DNA from: Clavelina lepadiformis
Lineage: Eukaryota; Chordata; Ascidiacea; Aplousobranchia; Clavelinidae
Direction: 5' to 3'
NCBI RefSeq assembly: GCF_947623445.1
Contig: NC_135247.1
Span: 18,106,501 to 18,170,500 of the forward strand
Length of the DNA: 64,000 bases
The translations under genes were made by a program, and so were the position numbers. The first letter of the stretch is position 1; every line of letters begins with the position of its first letter. This document shows positions 22,523 to 33,800 of the stretch, one piece after another. Under the pieces are notes generated by a model, which searched no databases, was not told the origin of the DNA, and worked only from the letters and a program-made list of their open reading frames with translations.

Positions 22523-23448
22523 CTCCAAACGTTTGTGGACAAGTTATCTTCATTCGCACGTTACTTCACCGACCTGTTGAACGTTTTCGCAACGGCACTT
22601 TGAAAAATGCCACAAAATGTATGCCACCCGTATTAGCACAAATTCTTTCAGTACATCGTGGTATAATTTAAGCCACGTCACGTCTCGCAACAACGATACA
22701 AAGAAGGTTAAATGTTGATTATACAAAGCTCCGGGTCGATTCAATCAAAAACGATCAAAAATCCAGCACGACCCAAAAAACGTCTGTAAGTTGAATATAG
22801 ACTTTGGATTGAATTGACCGAACTATACAAAGATTAGAGAAAAGAGATGACGTCATAGCGTATTTCCTGCCCTACAGGCAAACGATTTCTATCGTTGTGA
22901 GAAAACAATTTTTTGCATTTTTTCTGACCAGTTGCTAAGTCAGTCTCTTAATTGAATCGTGCAGTTTGAAAACGAAGGGTTTGAGCTTAATCGGGTGCTT
23001 GACAGTTTAGTGTAAACCTTTTCACCAGTAAGTTTTGAGTTTAGATTTTGTATATGTTGTCTAAAAACACCTTTACATGAAAAGGCGCCAATGTATTGCT
23101 CTTAAGGTTTAGGTGTTTAACAACATTCTAGTAAAAACAATGTCCATTTTGTCAAGTAGATAACAATATAACTTACATAGGTTAAGTAATGACTTAGCCC
23201 TGGACCCTTAAAGCTTGCCTCAAATCAAACATCAGCAAGTTGATGTTGTTTACAGTTATTATTAGTGTTTAGTGCAAAATATTTGCTCAGAAAACGAGAA
23301 TTTAAAAAGCTTGTTTCTAACTCTTTTTGCTAATGATCATTTATGATCATATAGCCTACACTGCTTGCGTTTGCGTTGGTTTCGCCAGTGACGTCTGTTT
23401 GCCGCGACGAGCGTAACATACCTAGTTTCTGTTTGATTTAAAAGGATC
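22523..23448. other. Spacer between M1 and M2
   Basis: This contains the 95-bp element at 22729-22823 and the presumed 5' region of M2. Nothing else is recognised. Confidence 0.5.
22729..22823. mobile_element. 95-bp inverted-repeat element, hAT-like size of duplication
   Basis: The inner arms GGTCGATTCAATC and GATTGAATTGACC mirror each other at 12 of 13 positions. The same TATACAAAG occurs immediately left (22720-22728) and right (22824-22832), consistent with an 8-9 base target duplication. There is no coding capacity. Confidence 0.6.
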
Positions 23449-24672
23449 ATGTTGTCACCTGGCGAAGAGAAACGCATCAGCAACATGGTGAGAAAATTGT
23501 CGCCATGCTTGGAAAGCAATCGCAAAGTTTACAATCAGTACGCAGAAGGCTATGACGCAATGAACGTCGCCGTTGGGAACCAACTGCCCAGCTTTGTGGC
23601 AAAACTTTGCTTGAAACATTTACCAGCTAACATCAAAAATAATATGGAGCAATGCACAGTGTTGGATTTTCCTTCATGTAAGAAATTAAATTATATAATA
23701 ACTGTAACTTAAAAGCGTAGAATATACTTCTAAGATTTGATATAAACGTATGCACAATTACTATCCGAAAGCCCCTAGATATCGCTTGTTTTTACTCTGG
23801 AAGGTGCATTCATTGCACTACTTAAAAGCAACATTTCCCTACACTGTAGGCACAGGATATACAGCCAAATCGTTGAGAGATAAAGGTTTCACAGGAATCA
23901 TAGACGGTGTCGATGGGTCTGTTGAGATGATAAAGGTAGCTGAGAAAAAGAATCTATACAGGTAGACTTGCTAATAGAAACAAGGCTTAATTTTAAGTAA
24001 ATTTGCTAAGTTGTGCACAGGTTTGTTACTTAATAATTACTATGAGTTAAACGTTTCTGTTTCAACAGAAAAATAACTACTCATTTGATCACGCCAGACA
24101 ATCCTATTCCCTTTGGAGACAATTGCTATGACGTGGTGATAAACGGTGCCAATCACACCTTTACACCAGGAAATGTTGAACCTGAATCTGTTTGTGTGAG
24201 CATAATACCCTATTGTTGCGCAGTGACGTTTCATTCCTGTATGGGTTGAAAAATACAACAGAGTTGTAGGCTATAAAATACGCTGCAGGTTCATGTTTAG
24301 ATGCAAAATTTTTGAATTCCAGGAATTTTTAAGAGTGCTGAGACCAGGAGGAATTATGCTGTTGAACGGCGCTCATCTTGCATTCACCGATGTGGAGTCA
24401 AATTCGAAGCAGGACCTCCAAGATGTCATTGAAAGACTACAAGATGAAGGGAAATGTGAACTCATAGAAGAGGTATGAACACTTTCGTTTTCGTGCTTTC
24501 CAGTTTCACGAATTAGATCTCGTCATTGTCGTGGCAACGTTTTTTACAACTTGAAATTTTGTCTTTTTGTTAAAAATTCTTTCAGGTTGACGTAGACATT
24601 TTTCAATCGGAGTCAAAATTTAACCAGTTTCAAAGAACAACCGTTTACTGCATATCTAAGGCGGTGAAATGA
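23449..24672 (+). CDS. METTL27/WBSCR27-like methyltransferase M2, probably decaying
   Basis: Exons: 23449-23677, 23850-23961, 24069-24195, 24323-24472, and a last exon from 24587. The first four agree in phase. The SAM-binding motif I reads LDFPSCTG where the other copies have LDVA(A/S)GTG, so the glycine-rich loop is damaged. The post-I loop IDGVDGSVEMIK and the LRPGG turn remain. In the last exon, the frame delivered by exon 4 reaches a stop at 24665-24667. The family-like C-terminus (KFNQFQ ... VYCISK, stop 24670-24672) lies in another frame, separated by a one-base shift near the T-run at 24600-24603. This points to a recent frameshift or a sequence error. The copy may still be expressed with a replaced tail of about 25 residues. 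Confidence 0.72.
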
Positions 24673-25183
24673 CAAAGACATCTGTCTATCGTTTGATATC
24701 AAGTGATGCTGGGTCTGACGTCCAGATATGCCAGTTCAAATCTCTTTTAGTCTAACGACTAACTAATTTCGTCACGCATATGTATACGTCATAATTGTGT
24801 TCTCTGTTTACAACTTTTTCTTATAAATCAGCACCATTTTACGCATGTTTTCAAAATTATAACCTTCCATCGTTTTAGATTTTTTCTGTCAATGCGATTT
24901 CGATGTCAATTTTTTTCTTTCCTGCGCTTTACCGTCCGTAAGTTTCATTTCACCTGCCTACAGTTTTAGCTAGTCGCTAGCTTCTGTTCACTTTCGGGCG
25001 TGCTATTTGAAAATCAAGTCAACTTTATTTTTAATCACTCAGGAAACTGTTGTCTTGATTAAACAATCTTTATTACATTTGGTAGGATGTAAAAGTTTAC
25101 ATTTATGGTCATTATTGAAAAGCCGAAAGTCAACTGAGCCCAATAAAACTGTACATAATTTCCGACGACTACATGCTTTGAGT

Positions 25184-25658
25184 CAGCGTGGTCTAACTAC
25201 TTTGACTTACGGGCCACTTTACAAAAACGTGACAACTTGCGGGCCACTTTGTTCATTCACATCTATAATGCCCACTATTATGACGTAACAAACAAATGGA
25301 TGATGCGATGCAATGATGTTGTCACAATTATTGGATTATGCCAAATTTCTGACTGTTGCGCAATACCCAGTATTAGGGTTCCAATTTAAAAGATACATAA
25401 CATGAAAACTGTGGAATATTTAAAAGGAAACAAAAACGTCTGGAACACCAGGTACATATCAGCCTTTAAGAAGCCCAGTTGTACTGACGAGACCTGATAG
25501 GTTGAAACAGTATAGGCCCTGCTGTCTACAACTTTGAATTAAATTTTTGACACTTTTTATCCAAATGCTGTACTTGTTCTAATTGAAATGAATTAAATCA
25601 ATACTGTGAAAGCTCGCGGGCCGCATGCAGCCCGCGGGCCTGTAGTTGGACCACGCTG
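25184..25658. mobile_element. Non-autonomous hAT element (475 bp)
   Basis: An exact 8-base duplication CTTTGAGT flanks it (25176-25183, 25659-25666). The ends CAGCGTGGTC and GACCACGCTG are perfect inverted repeats. GCGGGCCGCATGCAGCCCG near the right end and repeated CGGGCCACTTT words near the left resemble Charlie-type non-autonomous hATs. No transposase is present. Confidence 0.9.
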
Positions 25659-26387
25659 CTTTGAGTAACTGAAGTTAAGGCCACACAATGCACATACAGA
25701 TTAACTTGTTTCATTAAAAACTCTTCTTATAACTGTCCAACACAACCAATATATCCGCCGAAATGAGTCTTTCAAAGCAATTTTTAATCGATCTGAAATG
25801 CGTTTAAACACACCAACAACCCCGGTGACGTCACATCCGCTCCCATACAGTATTTTGAAAGCGGTTTTACCAATAACTCGATAACAAAAAGGATAGAGAA
25901 ATTTCTTTTACATTTTCGGAGTCAGCTTATTTAATCATTTCTTAAGAAAGAAGATTTAAAAAAACTTTTGTTCCCTTTTGATGATTTAGAATTGTATTCT
26001 ACAGGCATCTCGGTTATCTCGTGTGCACGTAATAACGAGAATGCTGTTTTCCGTTTCAGCTTTTCTGTAGGTTTAAGTTAAGTTTAGTTGGTGTTTATTA
26101 TATTTACTGATTAGAAAAGGCAAAGAAACTTTGTCAGAAGTAATGGCCTAAAAATTTCTTTTAGTTTCACCAGTGGCACGTGGCGACGGATTCAATGTCT
26201 ATGACAAAGATAGGCAAACTGCGGGCAAAACCATAGACACTCTATATATAACCAGTGCTAGACTACTCTATAATATGACTTTATGGTATATGTCATATAA
26301 TTAATGTAGGTCTACTAAAATTAACACAATAGAATGGTTGCAAAAAGCACATGTTTTGTGCTTTAACGCTATGTCCGTTGTTTGTTA

Positions 26388-27824
26388 CAGTAGAACTCGC
26401 ATATATCGGATAACCATGTAGGCCTACATCAGATGAAAACTCTAGTCCGGATAGGATTTCTATTCTTTTAGTGCATTTAGACTCGCTTATAACAGATCCG
26501 TTACCATATATATAACGGATACATTTTCCAGCCCTTATCGACAAAAAACAATGTAAAATATCTCGTATGGGCCTATAACGGATCTATTCATCACTGCAAA
26601 GAAATCGATTGTTGACAGTACAATGGCTATTGTCACAGAAGAAAGTGTGTGTTATTCCTCTGGAAGACACTGTTTCCAATGTCTTCCAAGTTGTGTTGTT
26701 ATAATCATATTTGTGACGTTACCACGCTATTACATAACGTCATATTTGCCATAAAGTCAATCACAGTTCACGGTAAAATTACAGATTTACCGAAATGTAG
26801 TTGATTGACAGTTGATTCCGCGAGCTTACCTTCGCTTGCACTTTTGAACTTATTGCATTCTGATGACTTCTGTGTGATTGACAGCTTATTAGTAAACGTG
26901 TACGATATTGATTGACGTATCTGTACGATTGACCTCGCATTAACAGCAGTGTTATGATAAAATAGACGTTGATTGATTGACATATTGTTTCCTGTATCCA
27001 TCACCTGACTTGTAATACGTCACGTTAAAAAGTCCGAATCATTTCCGTAATGAAAAACGCATTCTCTTCAAGTTGAAATCCTCTTTCCTTATTATCTATT
27101 TCAGTGTATTTTTATTTCTTTATTATCTTCGTAAGCGTATAAGTATAGCGTATTATAGCGTGATTGAAAAAGAGAGAAAACTAGAGAAAACTAGAATTGT
27201 TACTTATAGCTAAGAGGTAACTGTAATAACCTTGTGAACGTTTTCCTGAAGTATTAATGAACGCAGAGTGTTGTGCGTGCCTGCCAATGGATTCTTAAAA
27301 TCCTTATTGTATAACCCGTAATTTTGTCGTAAACCTTAGTGTTGTTTGTAGCAATAATGAAGGATATTAAAATCAATATTAATCAGAATCTCCGTGTTTA
27401 AAATTGTATAAACTATTCAACTGAAGTTTAGGAGTTCCTAGACAGAATTCGCAACCTTCTAACCATTCTTAAGAGTCAGATAACAATATCATAATATCCA
27501 TAATTTGGGCAGTGTCTGAATTCTCCATATTACAAAATTACAAACAGAGACCCCCACCTCACGCTTGATTCGATCTTTCACTTGTATTAGGTGTACTGTA
27601 TTAACAAATATACCAAAAGTTAAATCTTCACTGCGAAATAGCGCACAGAGAATTTACAGCACAGTGTGTTGTTTCTGACTGGAAAATGTCTTGTAATTAA
27701 CTTTGGAGTGTGTGACGTAATACATAGGGACCTAGCGAGCCTGCGTGGTGTGCCGAGGGTCAAATTCGTATTTAACGGATGTTTATCGCTGGTCCGACTT
27801 GTCCGTTATATGCGAGTACTATTG
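26388..27824. mobile_element. Tigger/pogo-like DNA transposon, non-autonomous (1,437 bp)
   Basis: The left end is CAGTAGAACTCGCATATA; the complement of the right end is CAATAGTACTCGCATATA. TA lies on both sides (26386-26387, 27825-27826). The CAGT-GAACTCGC-TATAACGG type of end is typical of the Tigger/pogo branch of Tc1/mariner elements. Related ACTCGCTTATAACAGATCCG and TATAACGGAT words recur inside near 26,470-26,585. I see no transposase DDE domain. Confidence 0.78.
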
Positions 27825-28282
27825 TACTTCGTTTTTGATAGAGACTGAAATATTTCGAAGTGTTTTAAGATATCTATGTTGATGTCCATAGTTACTTTTT
27901 CAGGAGAGCGACATTTTAACTAATTTCGGCGCCTTTATTGGCCAACAAAACGTTTTCCTAAAAGTAGCCCAGGAATAAACTGCATGACTATTTTTTCACA
28001 CGCTTTGGCCAAACAAAAATAACTGTCGAGTCTCTTTCCACTCCGTATTGAACACGTTGGTTTCCTCTCCGGCGTTAGTTGACTCCAACAAGCAAGTACC
28101 AAATTTGCTCGATGAATATTTCTTTGGATGGTTGCCATATGCATATTATGAGCTTACATACAGGACAATAAAAATTATTAAAGCACTTACCTCCTAAAAC
28201 GGAAAAACTTTTATTGCAAAAAAAGCAAATTGTAGAAATTTGGGAAGTAAAAAAATAAAAGCGCGAAAGGAACTGATTAAAA

Positions 28283-30835
28283 TTATACCGGAATTAAATT
28301 TAAGTCGTCGACGGAAACACGGCACTTTGTCGCCAAAATCTTTTTTAAAATTGCAATTTCGTTCGTTCGAACAAAAACTTTTTGCGAAGGGATTGTCACG
28401 GTGGGAATACCCCCAAATGGAGAATAACCAATGACATCATTCGCCTTGATTTCCTTTGGGACCACAGAAACCCTGGAGAGAGAACGTTTGTAAATAAGTT
28501 CTATTTTAGGGCGTTTGTAGTTTCTTGATATGGAAATTCTTGCTCGTTTTCGAAATTGAGTTATGCCAGCACCACGTCGCTTATTTGCAGAAGATAGTTG
28601 TGACGCAAGGGACGAAATTGTATTAGAAGAATTTTCCAACCGCGGTAGCACATTTTCATCCGAGTACAGAGGTTCCTTTTTCAATTCAACGCATGTTTCT
28701 GTCGAAGGATCCTCATCAGTCTGTAAACTCTCAAAGATTTCAAAAATATTCTTGATCGGAGTCCGATGCGGTTTTGCGGCGGAACCAGCTGACGAGATAC
28801 AGTTTCTCTGAATTTTAGGACTTGGTGATTGCGGCTCTTGCTTTACGGTGACAGGGTTACATTGGTTGAATTTTGATGCCGAGGGCTGGTCTCGCTCTTC
28901 GATGGAACTTAAATTGGTTTCTGGCAAAATTGTGTTTTTCAAAAAGTCGCGAAAACTGTCAGAAACCGATTCCTGTTTAACAGAAGCTGGACGAATCACT
29001 GCTGTAGAGTCAAAAGATTTCCCGGATTTTGAACCACGATTTTTAGCGTCATTAACAGAGCAGACCAGAGGAGTGCTGGACGTGTCACGGTTGGATTCGG
29101 TCTTTATCACCACCGGTGTCTTCTGTTTGACGAGGGAGTAATAATTAACGATCACCGGAACGTCACAATCGTCGCTCTCTATCTCTTCGTTCTCAACAGG
29201 ACATTTCGAATATGATGACGTGGTAATGACGTCATCATGATGCGTTGGCGATTGAGCCGTGCAGCGAGGCGAATCCAGAATTTTTTTCGGCAAATTTGCG
29301 GGCACGGTGATGGACACTGTGTTTGCTTTATTTGGAACATTCACAATCACAGTGTAGGGCTCCGTTGTTGAATTCTTATGAGTTGATTTAGATACCTGGC
29401 TGACTGGCTGCATTTTAAATGAAACAGCAGCACTGGCTCCCGAAGCTGAGGTTGATGACGTGCCTACGCTTTTATTAACTTTTACTGGCACTGAGCTCCG
29501 GGGTTGAACGAGAACTTTCCCAACAGGTGGAGCGGTGTGTGAGGTGTTTTCCGTATAACGACCATCTCGCCTAACAGAGGGTGAAGAATTGGAGACCGTG
29601 TCTGCAGAATATTGAACATTCTTGAAACAATTCGTACTCTGTACTACGTGATCGGTTATCGGACGGTTCGGTAACTTCATCGGTAGTGCTTCTGCTGACG
29701 TCATTGGAATCTGCTTAGAGAAAAGAGTGACGTCATTTGTTGAGATTGGATAAGTTGGAAATGGTAAACTTGAACTTGGTCCGTTTGAGAAAGACGACGA
29801 TGGACTTGGGGCTTTATGGGATGTATCTGTAGATTTTGGGGTAATTGGTCGAATCAACTGATGAACGTTCCCGGTGGGTTGCAGCTTTTTCAGTCCATTG
29901 TTACCCTGGGATTGGGGTAAAATTTGTGCCGGCATTGCTTGGGTTGATGTTTTCATAGGTTGCACCTGCTGACACCTGGCGGTGATCGGCGTGGACGGTT
30001 TGTAGTTTGGCGAGCTGGCGGCACGGCCCGTGACGTCATGGTTATGTGATGACCTTTTCGGAAGCCTGAGATCCAAGGCGTGATCTGCCTCGTTGCTTGA
30101 TGGGTTGACAGGGTATTTAGCGTTGCTGGCTGTGGCTTGTTTACATTTAGAAGTTTGTCGCGGTTTGGTCTTGGTCACGTGTTTTCCCCTTTTCTGTTTG
30201 CTTGCTTTTACCGTTGGGCTTTTCTTTTTTCTCTTGCTATTAACAGCTGTCGGGGGGAGTGGCGCCGGAAAGAAGTCAGGTGGCGTTAGGACTCCAGTTG
30301 GCAAATAAATGTTATCGGAAGCACCATTAGTGTTGAACGAGCGCCTCGGACACGTCACGTTATTGTTTGTCGTTATTTTGTTTACGTCACGTAGCGATTG
30401 AGAGAATAAATACGGCAAGGTTGGAAATACTGAAGGGAGAAACAAATTCTGCGCAGTTGGTGAAGCATTTTTGGATGCGTCAACAAACGCATTGACGTCA
30501 CTGTTTGCAGGAAGCGTCTGCGAGAAAACATTCGACGCCATCAAATCAGCATCTAATTGATTGCTTTTTTCAGCAGCCCTGGGAACGTCATTGGCGGCGG
30601 TGTTTACAAACTTGCCCTCGTTACGCACAGCAATGGTAGGTGGTCTGTTCTGATTTTCTGCTGCGCTTGCGGCGCCCAATCTATGAAGTTGGTAATACTC
30701 AAGTACGCTCACCATTGCTGCCTGCATGGTTGGATTGTTTGGCAAAAAGTGGCTTCTGTTTTGCTGAGTTGACGTCATGCCCACGTCACAGTTGGCCGCA
30801 TCCGGCAAGGTTGCTAAATTAGTTTTATCAAACAT
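28283..30835 (-). CDS. Large uncharacterised Ser/Pro/Thr-rich nuclear protein, single exon (850 aa)
   Basis: An uninterrupted 850-codon frame, from ATG at 30835 to TAA at 28283, stands out in a genome of short exons. I do not recognise the family. Mostly it is low-complexity, disordered-looking sequence rich in Ser, Pro, Thr and Asn. Basic clusters at residues 201-222 (KRKKKSPTVKASKQKRGK) and 752-777 (KRRGAG ... RKRAR ... KRPK) look like nuclear localisation signals. ALDLRLPK at 253-260 resembles the CtBP-binding PxDLS type. Four SUMO-acceptor-like sites cluster at 577-721: IKTE, VKQE, VKQE and LKKE. The last 100 residues (IELIYKRSLSRVS ... EIAILKKILATKCRVSVDDLNLIP) look more ordered. I infer a transcriptional cofactor. 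It could also be the main exon of a gene with untranslated 5' exons further right. Confidence 0.8.
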   Translation of the reverse strand: MFDKTNLATLPDAANCDVGMTSTQQNRSHFLPNNPTMQAAMVSVLEYYQLHRLGAASAAENQNRPPTIAVRNEGKFVNTAANDVPRAAEKSNQLDADLMASNVFSQTLPANSDVNAFVDASKNASPTAQNLFLPSVFPTLPYLFSQSLRDVNKITTNNNVTCPRRSFNTNGASDNIYLPTGVLTPPDFFPAPLPPTAVNSKRKKKSPTVKASKQKRGKHVTKTKPRQTSKCKQATASNAKYPVNPSSNEADHALDLRLPKRSSHNHDVTGRAASSPNYKPSTPITARCQQVQPMKTSTQAMPAQILPQSQGNNGLKKLQPTGNVHQLIRPITPKSTDTSHKAPSPSSSFSNGPSSSLPFPTYPISTNDVTLFSKQIPMTSAEALPMKLPNRPITDHVVQSTNCFKNVQYSADTVSNSSPSVRRDGRYTENTSHTAPPVGKVLVQPRSSVPVKVNKSVGTSSTSASGASAAVSFKMQPVSQVSKSTHKNSTTEPYTVIVNVPNKANTVSITVPANLPKKILDSPRCTAQSPTHHDDVITTSSYSKCPVENEEIESDDCDVPVIVNYYSLVKQKTPVVIKTESNRDTSSTPLVCSVNDAKNRGSKSGKSFDSTAVIRPASVKQESVSDSFRDFLKNTILPETNLSSIEERDQPSASKFNQCNPVTVKQEPQSPSPKIQRNCISSAGSAAKPHRTPIKNIFEIFESLQTDEDPSTETCVELKKEPLYSDENVLPRLENSSNTISSLASQLSSANKRRGAGITQFRKRARISISRNYKRPKIELIYKRSLSRVSVVPKEIKANDVIGYSPFGGIPTVTIPSQKVFVRTNEIAILKKILATKCRVSVDDLNLIPV

Positions 30836-33800
30836 AAGTTTAATTATTTTTACGCTAAGCTATTAGTACGTTGTTGAAGGTCATCTAAAAATATACACAA
30901 ACGCCAATACATTTAAGAATATCTTTATGACGTCACAATGATGGGAATTGATAATTGTCGCAAACATTTTCCGGTTTTAAAATTAGAATCTGCTGGAGCA
31001 AAATAAACAAAACTGTACAAGATAAACACCTAGTTGCACCTGGATTTTCGCAACGCTTCATATGCTGCAACCTAGACGGAAATGAAATATTTTCACTAAC
31101 CGATTTCAGCAAAGCATTTACCACAAGTCTGGCAAATAGCAGCGTGGATCGCATATTTCCGTTACGTGCTACGACGCGTGTTTACAGTGAAACAACGCCC
31201 AAAGCAAATTAGAAAACTTGTTCACCCGATTAATCGTTTAACACAACGCTGTCGTTTTAATTATACCTTTTCAAACCTGAGCTACACATACAGAGCTATA
31301 CACAGAAGTCTTCATTTTTTACGAAGTAGGCTGTCCACGTTTTCCGCAGTAAAAAATTCAAATAAAAAGAAAAAAAATGTCCTTGGCGTGATTCCATGGT
31401 TCAATGGTTTTAAGTGCTGAAAGCAACGCTAGTTGAGCATTCTTGACTAAAAAACAATCGATATTTATAACTCCATAATAAGTTACTAGCGTGTTCAATT
31501 CAAACGGTCATAGCAACTTGCCAAATTGTACATCAAACATTCAACCTGACCATAGCAAAATCTGAATTGTTCGCTTAGAATTTTCTACCACCAGCGCTTA
31601 TGTCAAAGAATGCTTCATGTCACGCAGTAACAAGCAAAAAACTCAAACGCAAAATATTTACTCACTAGCTAACGGACCGAATCGACAAGCGTATTGCGAT
31701 TCCTGCGTACCTCGAAGTACCCTGGGAACCTGAGGGATTCTAAGTTTCTGACATTGCTAATCAGCTCCATCAAATATCTTCTTTGCTCTTACAATAAAAT
31801 GTTTCCTGACCTAGTTTCTGAAATAATTTATGTGTTTTTCAGTACCGGAAGCGAAATGCGATACGGCGTTCAAAACACAATAGTTTTGGCGATTCCATCA
31901 TAACAGTCTATGCCAAACGATGGAACAATTTACAGCACGTTGTTCATACAATGGAGAACCTATTCATGTATCATGTTACACCACGTGTGCTGATGAAATA
32001 CTTGCATTGGTACAGAACGTATCAATTAACTAGGGCCTGTAGGATTACACACTCAGGCTATTCAACTCTGCCCACTTCGAAAATCGATTTTAGTTCGTGA
32101 ATTGTGAAAAGAAAATTGCGCTAAACTTTTACAATGACCAGCGTTACTTGAGCAAACGCAAGAGATAAACCGGGTCACGTCGAACCGCGTGTAGTAGGCT
32201 TACCTGTTCACTAAAGTTCTTTCTGAGTTAATTGTTTTCTCACCATAAATGTTTACTTAACCAGTCATTCCAGTGTAAACACTACCGCATATAATTGTCC
32301 CGGAACAATGTGCACCGTTATCCACATAAGTGCTTTCGTAATACTTTTTAAAAGCCTTTTCCGTTTTAGTTAAAATATAGTACCAGGATGTTAACTGGCG
32401 TATAACCGCCTAAGCATGCATCTCCTTCCGGCGTTAAGAATCCCGTAGGTCCAGCGGACCCTTTCTACGCTCTACCAAGCTCTAATCGAGAAACAACAAC
32501 TAACAGCGTGTTAGGTGATTCGCACGTGAAGTCTTTTTCTTTTTTCATCGCTTGGACTCTCCCATCGAAATGCATCTGACTAGTTGCTTGTTATCTGAAC
32601 AGCACGCATAGCTCTGACGTCACGCAATTCTTTTGCGGTCCTCGGTTGCCAAGCCAAGCGCTTTTCGTGCTTGAAGGAAAGGCAGGAAACTGCTTCAAAA
32701 CGGACCGAGAATTCGTTTGTACGAGCTCAGCTTTTCACAGACACACAACCGGATACCAGTAGTGACGCGTTTCGTTGCGTAAGACTGAGCTCCCGTCGGA
32801 TTCATGCCACAATGGTACAGTCATTTGAGTCAGCTACGAGGTATTATTTGATATAACATTTGATCACCACCATGCCTATAGCTGATTCTATACTAGTTGT
32901 GATAACTATTTGCCTAAACACTTTCCTAAATTACGCTCAATTGACAAAACTTTGAAGAATGAATAAGATAGTCAGGATATTTTCAAACATAGTGAGCAGA
33001 CGTTTTGTTTCAATCTAGAAACATTCTTAATGCTGAGACAACAAAGCTATTGATAATAATGCTAATGGAGAGTATTTTGTTAGCCTTTTTTGTTTTGACA
33101 TTTCATTTTGCTACAAATTGTTTGTTGGCTTGTGTTAAAGTCTATGACAAAATCTAATCTTCCAAGACCGGCAGAATCTGTTTTGAAGTATCCTACTGTT
33201 CCGATGAATCACTGCTGCAAAATCTTGAATTTCTTATCGTTTCAATAAAATTGAAGCTAAAAACATTTTCTGGATTTGACGTCTGGGTTAAGGAGACTTA
33301 GCTGATTACAAAGACAGCCCCTCAGGCTCCATAGGCAGATTGACGTCAATTGCTAACGTCAGTTAACCGCGTTAAACAAACGTTTGTCTTCTGAGAAAGT
33401 TTCTTTTAAGCTTTTTTTTCTGAAGATGATAAACAAGTCAATTATTGAGCTCGAAAAACTTCGTTGACTTCTGCGTAAATTGAAAATGTTTTCACGAACA
33501 AAATGAAGCAAGAAATCCGTTGTAATTTGACCATTTTTAATGTTTTTACTTGAATGTATTTCACAAGGATCTTGTGCGTTGCATCTTTTTTCAAATAACT
33601 CAAATTCTATCTCAAGACAAATATAGTAAAATATGTTGTTAAATCGCAAGAAACGTTATCTAGTTATACGACCCAAGAAATACCTCAAAACTTGAACCGA
33701 TCAGCTTTCTTTCAATTCCATGTGCAAAGTTTTTGTACAGTTCACTGTGTGAGTGAAAAACAAACTGCTGGCAATAACAAGCCGAGTTCAGATGAAGGCA

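Larger units (their letters stand above)
24673..28282. other. Gene-free region with two DNA transposons
   Basis: I see no supportable gene. It contains the hAT MITE at 25184-25658 and the Tigger/pogo-like element at 26388-27824. The rest is AT-rich unique-looking sequence. Confidence 0.5.

Noticed and set aside
24700-24770. tRNA- or SINE-like CAGTTCAAATC word
   Set aside because: No A box at the right spacing and no cloverleaf; no tRNA, rRNA or CRISPR array was found anywhere in the window.
26760-26990. Recurring GATTGACA words
   Set aside because: Spacing is irregular and they lie inside the Tigger-like element, so they are more simply part of that element.
28563-30822. Several plus-strand open frames of 60-97 codons
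   Set aside because: They are antisense shadows of the 850-codon minus-strand gene.
33359-33649. Minus-strand 96-codon open frame
   Set aside because: No recognisable motif, no splice partners, and composition like the surrounding AT-rich DNA.
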